From Prolixibacteraceae bacterium JC049 (GTDB lineage Bacteria > Bacteroidota > Bacteroidia > Bacteroidales > Prolixibacteraceae): a stretch of 64,000 bases of DNA. Location of the stretch: assembly GCA_023369685.1 (NCBI GenBank), contig SACZ01000009.1, forward strand, positions 1-64,000, in the 5' to 3' direction. The translations under genes and the position numbers were made by a program. The notes beneath the pieces are model-generated. The model did not search any database. It saw nothing but the letters and a program-made list of their open reading frames with translations, and was not told the DNA's origin. This document shows positions 35,980 to 43,937 of this stretch, in pieces; position 1 is the first letter of the stretch; every line of letters begins with the position of its first letter.

Positions 35980-36378
35980 ATGAAGTATATGATTTTAATA
36001 GTTGCGACTATGGTTCTATCTCTATCGACCGGGTGCGCACAAAAACAACACAATAAGCCCAAGCAACAACTGCCTCCAGCTGAAGAGCGAGCTAAGCTAC
36101 TTACAGCGCATATGGCAGAACAGTTGAAGCTAGACAGTTTACAGCAGAAACAAGTCTATATGATCAATCTGCAATCGGCTCAACAACTCAATCAGGTAAT
36201 GCTTTTAACCGATCGACTTTCGAAGTTTAGAGCATTTAGAACACTGATAGAGACAAAAGATAAAAAACTGAAAAAGGAACTTACAAAAGAGCAGTTCAAG
36301 CAATACGAGAAGATGAAATCGGAATTCATTCATCTGTTAAAAAAGCGTCGAAAGAAACCGAAAAATGAGAAAGATTAA
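35980..36378 (+). CDS. CpxP/Spy-like helical lipoprotein, paralogue 1
   Basis: 132 residues from the ATG at 35980. An upstream in-frame start at 35854 would put repeat-derived residues before the signal peptide. The lipobox is STGC at about 16-19. The mature part is charged and helical: LPPAEERAKLLTAHM, then QQKQVYMINLQSAQQLNQ, then LTKEQFKQYEKMK. This is the repeated pattern of CpxP/Spy-like periplasmic chaperones (an LTxxQ-type motif appears as LTKEQ). It closely resembles the product at 56905 in motif order and length. Confidence 0.7.
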   Translation: MKYMILIVATMVLSLSTGCAQKQHNKPKQQLPPAEERAKLLTAHMAEQLKLDSLQQKQVYMINLQSAQQLNQVMLLTDRLSKFRAFRTLIETKDKKLKKELTKEQFKQYEKMKSEFIHLLKKRRKKPKNEKD

Positions 36379-36403
36379 TTATAAATCATTAATACATAAG
36401 AAT

Positions 36404-37057
36404 ATGAAAAAGTGGATTTTTATTGGAATGGTTATGGTTGCAGCATTATTTACTGCTTGCAACGAAGAGGATGAAGTAATTTACATTTTTAGTTACTCGG
36501 AGATTTTAGAGCACTCTATCGACAATATGTTGGAAGGAGAAACATTTGGGGTTGACCAGCAAATTAAATTTGCAACCGAAGTGGTTGAAAAAAGTCTGAG
36601 CTCACCCGCCCCTGAGTACAACGATTCGAAAGAGGCAATTTACAATGGTTCATTCAGCACCTATTCGTATAATGTCGATTACTCTGGTGTGCAAATGGAT
36701 TCAGAGATTGCTTTTACCTCTATGGCAGAAGGAGCTTACGAAACTCCATTAATGACATCGAAAGATAACTTCAGTAACACTTGGACGCTAAGCGAGATAG
36801 CTGTCGATTCTGATTTTTATCGAATTACCGGAACCTCAACAAGAAATGGGAACCAGTACTCAAAAACATATAAGGATAGTTTCGATTCAGAGATTACTTT
36901 TACAATTGAGCAACTGGAAGTAAACAGAGTTACTGGTAATATTAAAAGTGGAACAGTGCAGTTTAATTTCAAAGGAACCAGCTCTTACGGTGAGGCTTAC
37001 ACCAAAACAGGAACAGTGCAATACAGCGACTATCAATCGGTGGTTAACTATAACTAA
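36404..37057 (+). CDS. Putative lipoprotein, function unknown
   Basis: 217 residues from the ATG at 36404 (MKKWIFIGMV), which starts a clean signal peptide with lipobox FTAC at about 16-19. The frame is open upstream to 36365, but that would overlap the previous gene. The mature protein is beta-rich with many Ser/Thr/Tyr (NGSFSTYSYNVDYSG, TGTVQYSDYQSVVNYN). 25 bp downstream of the CpxP-like gene and probably co-transcribed. No family recognised. Confidence 0.65.
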   Translation: MKKWIFIGMVMVAALFTACNEEDEVIYIFSYSEILEHSIDNMLEGETFGVDQQIKFATEVVEKSLSSPAPEYNDSKEAIYNGSFSTYSYNVDYSGVQMDSEIAFTSMAEGAYETPLMTSKDNFSNTWTLSEIAVDSDFYRITGTSTRNGNQYSKTYKDSFDSEITFTIEQLEVNRVTGNIKSGTVQFNFKGTSSYGEAYTKTGTVQYSDYQSVVNYN

Positions 37058-37066
37058 TGAAAAATG

Positions 37067-37099
37067 GAGTGAGGCGTTGCAAAGAACAATGCCCCACTC
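37067..37099. terminator. Bidirectional hairpin between convergent genes
   Basis: GAGTG-A-GGC-G-TTG pairs with CAA-T-GCC-C-CACTC around a CAAAGAA loop: 12 pairs and one mismatch. It lies between the lipoprotein stop (37057) and the radical SAM stop (37105). Confidence 0.65.
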
Positions 37100-37104
37100 T
37101 ATTT

Positions 37105-38214
37105 CTATTTATTCTGTTTGGTCAATTCCTTCTCCCCTTCCTCAATACGCTTCAGATGACAAAACAGCAACTCTTTATTTTCACCGCCTCTGAGGTGCAT
37201 TCCATTTCCTTCGCAATTACCAAAGAAATCACACTCGGCACAAATACCGGCCTTCGTCCAACTTCTATCGCGATATAATTCATACTTATTTTCCCATACC
37301 TCTTTGAAGTTATCCGTATAGATATTCCCTTGTTTAAAATTTTCTCGAAGGTTAGGACATGCAGAGATAGAACCATCTACCAATATGGAGGCCACATTGA
37401 TTCCAGCCCGACACATAAAGAAATCGTCACGCACTTCACGTTCGTAATTCCCCAGGAATCCTTCGCAGCCATAGCTCAATTGAATGCGCCCCTCTTTACG
37501 GGTTTCAGCAATAAAGTCGAATAGCCTTTTAAACTGGATCGGTGTTAATTGCAGCTCGTCATGTTCTTTGGCCCTACCAATAGGAAATACAGTAAATATA
37601 CGCCACTCCTTTACCCCGAACTCAATCAACATCTCTTTAATATTTTCCAGCTCATCGAAATTCTTTTGGTTGGTACAAGTAACCACATCAAAACGAAAAT
37701 CGGGCACCTTTGCCAATAAACGAATCGCTCTTTGAGCTTTCGAAAAACTGTTTTTATGCCCACGCATCCAATTGTGACTCTCTTCCAATCCGTCCAGACT
37801 CACTGTCACTGCACGCATTCCTGCATTCAATAATGACTCCAGTCGCTCCGGAGTTAACAACATACCATTGGTAACAGTTCCCCAGGGAAAACCTCTTTTG
37901 TAAAGTGCCAATCCTGCTTGCTCTAAGTCTTTGCGCACCAATGGCTCTCCACCAGTAAATACAAGCATGGTTTTATTGGGTTCCACACTATCTCCCAGCT
38001 GATCTATCGCTTTCAGGAAATCATCAATTGGCATATCTTTCACCGCAGCATCGTGCTTGCAATCGCTGCCACAATGAATGCAGTTTAGGTTACATCGCAA
38101 TGTACACTCCCAGAAAATATAATTGAGTTGATGAAGCCGACTGGCATTACGCCTGTATTTTCGAAAAAGGCCCATAGCCAGCTTTTTCCGAAATGGAATT
38201 TGGGTAACACTCAT
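37105..38214 (-). CDS. Radical SAM/SPASM-domain protein paired with a lipoprotein
   Basis: 369 residues. The [4Fe-4S]/SAM motif C41-x3-C45-x2-C48 lies in ECTLRCNLNCIHCGS, with the GGEPL motif (about 90) for SAM binding. The C-terminal SPASM region has CRAGINVASILVDGSISACPN and CAECDFFGNCEGNG for auxiliary clusters. The start overlaps the stop of the lipoprotein gene by one base (TAATG), so the two are coupled. From memory it matches the TIGR04133-type enzymes encoded beside TIGR04134-type lipoproteins. The likely role is peptide or protein post-translational modification, with the lipoprotein as substrate; no reaction is proven. Confidence 0.85.
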   Translation of the reverse strand: MSVTQIPFRKKLAMGLFRKYRRNASRLHQLNYIFWECTLRCNLNCIHCGSDCKHDAAVKDMPIDDFLKAIDQLGDSVEPNKTMLVFTGGEPLVRKDLEQAGLALYKRGFPWGTVTNGMLLTPERLESLLNAGMRAVTVSLDGLEESHNWMRGHKNSFSKAQRAIRLLAKVPDFRFDVVTCTNQKNFDELENIKEMLIEFGVKEWRIFTVFPIGRAKEHDELQLTPIQFKRLFDFIAETRKEGRIQLSYGCEGFLGNYEREVRDDFFMCRAGINVASILVDGSISACPNLRENFKQGNIYTDNFKEVWENKYELYRDRSWTKAGICAECDFFGNCEGNGMHLRGGENKELLFCHLKRIEEGEKELTKQNK

Positions 38215-38651
38215 TATTTCTCTTCCAACTTTACATCAATTGTTTTTGTTGCTTCTCCTTGATCCCAAGAGCCACTGCCACCAGTAAACTTCACCTCTTT
38301 AATATCGATATCGACTTTTTGGTTAACAAAAGTACCGTTACTTTCCCCGTCCACATCATTTATATTTAGGTCGTAATTATCATCTGGAGCAAAATCTACG
38401 CTCTTCTCCAATTTATAATTCCCACTAGCATCAGTATAAACAGTATCTCTCCCCATAATAATCTGAATATCTTTCACAGCTTGTCCTGTTTTTACCGAGG
38501 TAACTTTTCCATTTACTTTAAATAATGCATGAGGTGTACCGTATTCACACATGCCTCCTTCATCATCGCAAGAAGTGAAGCCAAGTATAGCCATTAAAGC
38601 AGCAATAACTAAGTTGTAAGTTTTAAAGAATCCTTTTTTTGCTTGTTTCAT
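38214..38651 (-). CDS. Radical SAM-associated lipoprotein, candidate modified protein
   Basis: 145 residues from the ATG at 38651; a TTG at 38699 is a weaker alternative. The signal peptide ends with lipobox FTSC, followed by Asp-Asp-Glu and CEYGTPHALF. A CarboxypepD_reg-like beta domain (VNGKVTSVKTGQAVKDIQIIMG) follows. Near the C-terminus FTGGSGSWDQGEAT is a short Gly/Ser/Trp motif, the place where I recall conserved GG-W residues in this family. It overlaps the radical SAM start by one base. Confidence 0.75.
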   Translation of the reverse strand: MKQAKKGFFKTYNLVIAALMAILGFTSCDDEGGMCEYGTPHALFKVNGKVTSVKTGQAVKDIQIIMGRDTVYTDASGNYKLEKSVDFAPDDNYDLNINDVDGESNGTFVNQKVDIDIKEVKFTGGSGSWDQGEATKTIDVKLEEK

Positions 38652-39554
38652 TCGTTTAAGTTTTTTAATCTGTTTAGGTAAAAAATCGTTTCTTTTCAAG
38701 TAGTAGATACAAGACTTCTTACAAAGTTGCGTATAAATTATATTTATTTCAATTTTTCATATTACAAAAACATCCTATATGATTTCCACCTTAATCTCAA
38801 GCATTCGACTCCTGTCTCCCTTTCCTCCAGTTTTCGGATTCCATTTCTAAACTAAAAGAGACCCTCCGCTGGCGCGAGCTTTTTCAGCTCGTGCCCTACT
38901 ACCACCACAACCCAATCTCAATCAGCGTCTCTAAATTAGCATTCAGTTTCCTTTCCAAAACCAAAAGAGACGCAAAATCTTGCGCCTCTACATTGGTATT
39001 CAAACACCATACTCTTTGCTCTTCCCCTTAGCAACCAAATCCAGCCTCCCTTTCCTCCGAAATCCTGATTCCAATTCTAACTCCCTTCGACAAGCTCAGG
39101 GAGCGACTATTGAAGCACTTGTAATCGGCTAGCCCGTAATATATGTGTTGTTTTATTCTTTGTGAAACTTCGCGCTTCTTTGCGCACCTTTGTGAAATAA
39201 CGACACCACTGGTCTACAATACGATAAAGACCCTCAAATTGAACATCTCTACATTGGCATTCAACCCCCATGCTCCTTCCTCTCTGCCCTTTGCACCCGA
39301 TTCCAGTCTCCCTTTCCTCCACTTTCCGGATTCCATTCCGCTCCCTGATGCTCTCGAAGGAAATTTCAATGAACAACAGACTTAGACCAATGAATTATAC
39401 ATTAACAATCACTTACAATTCATCATTAATAATTCACCACTAACAGCCTCACATTCCCTCTTTTTCACATTCCCTCTTTCCCACTTTAATCTCAATGATA
39501 AATATTCCCACATAATCGTTTAAAAAGCTTATTTTTGCCCCAAAGTTTTTTTGG
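38652..39554. repeat. 0.9 kb gene-free region of mixed intergenic repeats
   Basis: REP-like hairpin 38871-38895 (GGCGCGAGCT / AGCTCGTGCC, all ten positions paired including one wobble). Family A tracts lie at about 38810-38850, 39020-39070 and 39300-39350, with shared tails such as CCCTGATGCTCTCGAAGG (also near 35660). An inverted, diverged copy of the AAAGAAGC segment is at about 39150-39205. The two opposite-strand frames at 39.1-39.4 kb are repeat shadows. Confidence 0.65.
39530..39537 (+). promoter_or_regulatory. Candidate -7 box (TATTTTTG) for yggS
   Basis: TATTTTTG fits TAnnTTTG and ends 17 bp before the ATG at 39555, giving a very short leader. No clear -33 element. Confidence 0.4.
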
Positions 39555-40217
39555 ATGACAATTACACAAAATCTACAAGATATAAAAAGCGAACTGCCAG
39601 AAGAGGTATTATTGGTTGCTGTTTCTAAGACAAAGCCAGTTGAAGCCATTCAGGAAGCTTACGCTGCAGGCCAACGAGTTTTTGGAGAGAACAAAGTACA
39701 AGAGCTGGAAACGAAGTACAACGAACTCCCTAAAGATATCGAATGGCATATGATTGGCCATTTACAAACCAATAAGGTAAAGTACATTGCTCCGTTTGTT
39801 CACTTGATCCATGCTGTAGATAGTATGAAGCTATTGAAAATGATCAATAAAGAAGCGCTTAAAAGCAACCGTACCATCAACTGTTTGCTTCAATTTCATA
39901 TTGCCGACGAAAGCACCAAGTTTGGATTATCCATTGAGGAAGCCCAAGAGTTGCTTACCAGTGAAGCATATGAACAATTGCAAAACATTAACATTGTTGG
40001 TGTAATGGGAATGGCTACATTTACTGATGATCAGCAACAAGTTCGTAACGAATTCACCAATCTAAAACGTTACTTTACAGAACTGAAAACTTCGGTATTT
40101 GCCAACAAAGCCGACTTCAAAGAGATCTCAATGGGAATGTCGGGCGACTACCCAATTGCCATTGAAGAAGGAAGTACTATGATCAGAGTGGGAAGCAATA
40201 TTTTTGGTTCTCGTTAA
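39555..40217 (+). CDS. YggS/PLPBP-family PLP-homeostasis protein
   Basis: 220 residues; binds pyridoxal phosphate through Lys25 in AVSKTKP and takes part in B6 and amino-acid homeostasis without a known catalytic reaction. The TIM-barrel motifs of the family are all visible: FGENKVQEL, WHMIGHLQTNK, LLQFHIADESTKFG, GVMGMATF and MGMSGDYPIAIEEGSTMIRVGSNIFG. It starts 19 bp upstream of the helicase gene and probably shares a transcript. Confidence 0.95.
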   Translation: MTITQNLQDIKSELPEEVLLVAVSKTKPVEAIQEAYAAGQRVFGENKVQELETKYNELPKDIEWHMIGHLQTNKVKYIAPFVHLIHAVDSMKLLKMINKEALKSNRTINCLLQFHIADESTKFGLSIEEAQELLTSEAYEQLQNINIVGVMGMATFTDDQQQVRNEFTNLKRYFTELKTSVFANKADFKEISMGMSGDYPIAIEEGSTMIRVGSNIFGSR

Positions 40218-40236
40218 TCATCTTAACCATTTACAA

Positions 40237-41469
40237 ATGAAATTCGAAAGATATAACATATCACCAGAAATAAAGCGCAACATTGCTAAGCTCGACTGGA
40301 AACGTCCAACGGACATTCAGTTTAAGTCCATTCCTCCGGTAATGAAAGGAGAAGATGTGCTGGCAATTGCTCAAACAGGTACAGGAAAAACAGCTGCCTT
40401 TGCTATTCCTATCGTCGATAAAGTAATTCAGTTAAAAAAGAAAGGCTTTAAAGATGGTATTAAGTGTTTGGTAATGGTTCCAACACGTGAGTTGGCCCAA
40501 CAAATCACTCAGGTTTTCTTACAAATTGGAAAAAACACTCGTGTGAATACCATGACTGTTTTTGGAGGAGTAACTCAAGACGACCAAATCACTCAATTAC
40601 AAAAAGGAACAGATATTTTGGTTGCCACTCCTGGTCGTATGTTCGACCTACGTAGCCAGGGACACATCGACTTAGGGAAAGTAAAAATGCTGGTACTCGA
40701 CGAGGCTGACCACATGCTCGACCTGGGCTTTATCAAAGATATCCGCGATGTAATTAAATACATCCCAAAGGGAAGACAAACACTTTTCTACTCGGCAACC
40801 ATCGATGAAAAGATTAAGAAATTGGCTTACTCTCTTGTAACCAACCCTATTCGCATTCAGATCTCGCCTAAAGATCCTATTTCTCGTAACATTGAACACT
40901 CGGTGGCTTTTGTAGAGATGGATCACAAACGTTTCTTTTTAGAACGAATGGTTACAGAGAATCCGGAAAGCAAGATCCTGGCTTTCGTTCGTACCAAAGT
41001 ACGTGCCGAGCGCGTTCAAAAAGCAATGGAGCGAGTAAACATTAAGAGTTTAACTATCCATGGCGATAAAGAGCAACGCGAAAGACAATCGGCACTGGCA
41101 ACTTTTAGAAAAGGAGAAGTAAAGTTGCTAATTGCCACCGATGTTAGTGCGCGAGGAATTGATATACCAAACGTAGACTACGTAATTAATTACGATCTAC
41201 CCGACGAGCCTGAAAACTATGTACACCGTATTGGTCGTACCGGTCGTGGACGCCAAAAAGGACAAGCCTTAGCTTTCTGTAGCGATGCAGAAAAGCCGCT
41301 ATTGCATGCTATCCACGATTACATTGGTAAATCGATTAATACATTGGAAATTGGAAATGCCGATTATCAGGAGACACTCGATTTATCGGTCGACGCACAT
41401 GAAGATTGGAAAACATTAATGCGCGATTTCGAAGACGACGCCAAGAATAAGCGTAAGAAAAAGAAATAA
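40237..41469 (+). CDS. DEAD-box RNA helicase, RhlE-like
   Basis: 410 residues from the ATG at 40237; an upstream in-frame start at 40204 would overlap yggS. All helicase motifs are present: AQTGTGKT, PTRELAQQ, GG, DEADHML, SAT, HGDKEQRER, RGIDIP and HRIGRTGR. The short Lys-rich tail (KNKRKKKK) fits the RhlE group. Unwinds RNA duplexes, often for ribosome assembly or cold adaptation. A perfect 12-bp hairpin follows it. Confidence 0.93.
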   Translation: MKFERYNISPEIKRNIAKLDWKRPTDIQFKSIPPVMKGEDVLAIAQTGTGKTAAFAIPIVDKVIQLKKKGFKDGIKCLVMVPTRELAQQITQVFLQIGKNTRVNTMTVFGGVTQDDQITQLQKGTDILVATPGRMFDLRSQGHIDLGKVKMLVLDEADHMLDLGFIKDIRDVIKYIPKGRQTLFYSATIDEKIKKLAYSLVTNPIRIQISPKDPISRNIEHSVAFVEMDHKRFFLERMVTENPESKILAFVRTKVRAERVQKAMERVNIKSLTIHGDKEQRERQSALATFRKGEVKLLIATDVSARGIDIPNVDYVINYDLPDEPENYVHRIGRTGRGRQKGQALAFCSDAEKPLLHAIHDYIGKSINTLEIGNADYQETLDLSVDAHEDWKTLMRDFEDDAKNKRKKKK

Positions 41470-41475
41470 AACCAA

Positions 41476-41527
41476 AGTACTTAGTAGTTATAACAAAGAG
41501 AAATCGATGTGCTAGCTACTAAGTACT
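41476..41527. terminator. Long-loop hairpin between convergent helicase and cutC genes
   Basis: Perfect 12-bp inverted repeat AGTACTTAGTAG / CTACTAAGTACT with a 28-nt spacer, placed between the stops at 41469 and 41540. It probably serves both strands, but there is no long T run. Confidence 0.5.
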
Positions 41528-41539
41528 CTATACTATCCT

Positions 41540-42166
41540 CTACATGTCATCCGGATTAAAAACAATCCTTCTTCCATGAAATTCGGTAGCTTTTATCTTC
41601 TTCTGCAGATCAGCCAGGTTGCTTTCTAACACTTTTCCTGCCACAATAATTTTAATGCGACCGTTGGCATGCTTTATCAGCTCGTTTAAGATGTCCTTTC
41701 CCTCTTCAGCCGTTGCCTTTGTTCCCGAAGTAAGTACTCGATCTACTCCACATTCAATCAGTTTATTCAACTCTTCTATCGGGTTAGCCACTTCATCGAA
41801 AGCTTTATGATAAGTCACCTGCATTGGCTTGGCATATTCCACCATCGCACGTGTATTTTCAACATCAACCTTATTGTCCGGAGTAAGTATTCCAAATACC
41901 ACTCCATCGGAACCCAATAATTTACAAACCTGAATGTCCTCCTTCATAATTTCCAATTCCAAATCGGAATAAACAAAGTTACCTCCTCTGGGACGAATCA
42001 TTGTCATGAAAGGAATCTTCAAATTTCGTTTACAAAACTTAATGGTTCCATACGAGGGCGTAGTCCCTCCTACTGCTAAATTTTCACACAACTCCACCCT
42101 GTCGGCACCATTCTTTTGTGCCTCAATAGCTTCAGCAATATTCTCAATACATGCCTCTTTAATCAT
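41540..42166 (-). CDS. cutC: CutC-family protein
   Basis: 208 residues, TIM-barrel CutC: KEACIENIAEAIEAQKNGADRVELCENLAVGGTTPS is the family signature, and MIRPRGGNFVYSD and ITYHKAFDE-like segments follow. Named for copper homeostasis, although its biochemical role is debated. A little shorter than the E. coli protein (about 248), with the C-terminal end reduced. It is transcribed alone, divergent from the glycosylasparaginase gene 95 bp away. Confidence 0.9.
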   Translation of the reverse strand: MIKEACIENIAEAIEAQKNGADRVELCENLAVGGTTPSYGTIKFCKRNLKIPFMTMIRPRGGNFVYSDLELEIMKEDIQVCKLLGSDGVVFGILTPDNKVDVENTRAMVEYAKPMQVTYHKAFDEVANPIEELNKLIECGVDRVLTSGTKATAEEGKDILNELIKHANGRIKIIVAGKVLESNLADLQKKIKATEFHGRRIVFNPDDM

Positions 42167-42261
42167 GGTTATATGGTTTAAAAAGTTTCACTATTTTTAC
42201 CAACCAAATTTAATGCTTTTGCCATAAAGGCAAATCATTTTATACTAAAACCGCAAAGCAA

Positions 42262-43245
42262 ATGATAAATAGACGAAAATTTATAAAAGGCACTGTTGCA
42301 TCCATAGCCGGAGCATCGGTTGCAAGTAGCTCATTAGCCAACAATCTTGCAGCAAAAGCTGCTCCTAAAGCAACAAGAAAGCCTGTTGTAATTTCAACGT
42401 GGCGTCACGGAATGCCTGCCAACGAAGCTGCAATTAAAGTGCTAAAGGCAAAAGGGAAAGCCATCGATGCTGTTGAGCAAGGAGTTAGAGTTCCTGAGGC
42501 CGATCCCAATGTAATGACTGTTGGATATGGCGGATATCCTGACAGAGACGGACACGTAACTCTTGATGCATGCATTCAGGATGAGCATGGAAATTGTGGT
42601 TCGGTTACCTTCTTAGAAGGCATCAAACACCCTATTTCAGTGGCACGTATGGTAATGGATAAAACACCACACGTTATGCTTTCCGGAGCAGGAGCCTTGC
42701 AATTTGCATTGGAAAATGGATTCAAAAAAGAGAACCTTTTAACTCCTAAAGCCGAAAAGGCATGGAAAGAATGGCGCAAGAAATCCAACTACGAACCGGT
42801 TATTAATATCGAAAACCATGATACCATCTCTATGTTAGCTCTCGATAGCAATGGAGATATTTCTGGTGCTTGTACCACTTCTGGTATGGCTTACAAAATG
42901 CATGGCCGTGTGGGCGATTCTCCAATTATTGGTGCCGGACTATTCTGCGACAATGAAGTAGGTGGTGCTGCAGCAACTGGTCAAGGCGAATTGGTAATGA
43001 AAACATTGGGTAGTTTCTTGGTGGTAGAATTAATGCGCAATGGTATGTCACCACAAGAGGCTTGCGAAGAAGCAGTAATGCGAATTGTTAAGAAAATACC
43101 GGATTATAAAAAATCGCAAATTGGATATATTGCCATAAACAAAGCTGGTGAGACCGGAGCTTATTGTTTACATCGTGGCTTTGACTATGCATTAACAACC
43201 GAAGACAAACACGAACTTATTGATGCTGATCATTATATAAAATGA
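42262..43245 (+). CDS. Exported glycosylasparaginase (N4-GlcNAc-Asn amidase)
   Basis: 327 residues with a Tat-like N-terminus (MINRRKFIKG) and a signal peptide to about 30. It cleaves the GlcNAc-Asn bond left after glycoprotein breakdown. The Ntn-hydrolase autoprocessing site is N185-H-D187-T188: cleavage before Thr188 would give the catalytic N-terminal Thr. GRVGDSPIIGAGLFCDNEVGGAAATGQGE is the substrate-binding signature. Together with sulfatases and glycosidases it points to host or algal glycan use. Confidence 0.92.
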   Translation: MINRRKFIKGTVASIAGASVASSSLANNLAAKAAPKATRKPVVISTWRHGMPANEAAIKVLKAKGKAIDAVEQGVRVPEADPNVMTVGYGGYPDRDGHVTLDACIQDEHGNCGSVTFLEGIKHPISVARMVMDKTPHVMLSGAGALQFALENGFKKENLLTPKAEKAWKEWRKKSNYEPVINIENHDTISMLALDSNGDISGACTTSGMAYKMHGRVGDSPIIGAGLFCDNEVGGAAATGQGELVMKTLGSFLVVELMRNGMSPQEACEEAVMRIVKKIPDYKKSQIGYIAINKAGETGAYCLHRGFDYALTTEDKHELIDADHYIK

Positions 43246-43409
43246 TGCTCAAAATAAGCTTTTAAAAAATAAATAGGACGAAAACTACAAATATCTCCAT
43301 AAACCCTATCATTTACTCCATTAAAAATTAGGGCAACAACACAATTATAAAGATATTTGAATATACAGTTTCATTCGTACCAAAGAGTTTTTTATTAGCG
43401 TTTTATAAG

Positions 43410-43442
43410 ATATCCGACTATAGAAAAGTCGGATATTTTTTT
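43410..43442 (+). terminator. Intrinsic terminator
   Basis: Perfect 9-bp stem ATATCCGAC / GTCGGATAT, loop of nine bases, followed by seven T. It lies about 165 bp after glycosylasparaginase, so that gene has a long 3' tail. Confidence 0.85.
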
Positions 43443-43870
43443 GCCCTTTTGTGAGCAATTATAATCTGAAAACATGAAATTTAAAATACAATTGTAGAGA
43501 TGCAAAATTTTGCGTCTCCACATGTCCTCCCTTTCTCCGAAATCCTAATTCATTTATGTTGCTTTATATTATTGCGTCCCATACAACCAAACAACTCCAA
43601 TGAACAATAATGATTGGAATGATGCTACAGACTGGTTAATGTTGAAAGTTGGAAAAGTAAGAAAGGTAAGAAGTTAAGCTCGCATACTCCCCATGAGACA
43701 GAAAAAGGCGCAAAATCTTGCGCCTCTACGTTCTCATTCGATCTCCCTTTTCTCCGGAATCCGGTTTCCTTTCTATTTCGTGCCTTTCGTGGTTAGTAAC
43801 TTCTTCGGATTCCGGATTCCATCTTCAATAACTAAAACTATTCTTTTTATGCAGGTTTGATACAATGTTT

Positions 43871-43878
43871 TATATTTG
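43871..43878 (+). promoter_or_regulatory. Candidate -7 box (TATATTTG) for rhamnulokinase
   Basis: Exact TAnnTTTG match, 60 bp before the ATG at 43938. A TTTG occurs 11 bp upstream, closer than the normal spacing, so the -33 element is uncertain. Confidence 0.45.
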
Positions 43879-43937
43879 CATCAGGATAGTGCAGCACAGA
43901 CTGCAATTAATTAGTACAAAAGTTTAAACTACAATAT

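Larger units (their letters stand above)
43246..43937. other. 0.7 kb intergenic region with terminator and family A repeats
   Basis: Holds the terminator at 43410-43442, family A tracts at about 43520-43560 and 43735-43830 (the best match to the copy at 150-230, including TTTCGTGCCTTTCGTGGTTA), and a candidate promoter box at 43871. No gene seen. Confidence 0.6.

Noticed and set aside
39107-39385. Two opposite-strand frames of 80-90 residues
   Set aside because: Both sit in family A and AAAGAAGC-type repeats; no start signal, no family.
24338-39554. A complete integrative element with attachment sites
   Set aside because: No integrase, tRNA end, or matching direct repeats at the borders were found; I call it an accessory region only.
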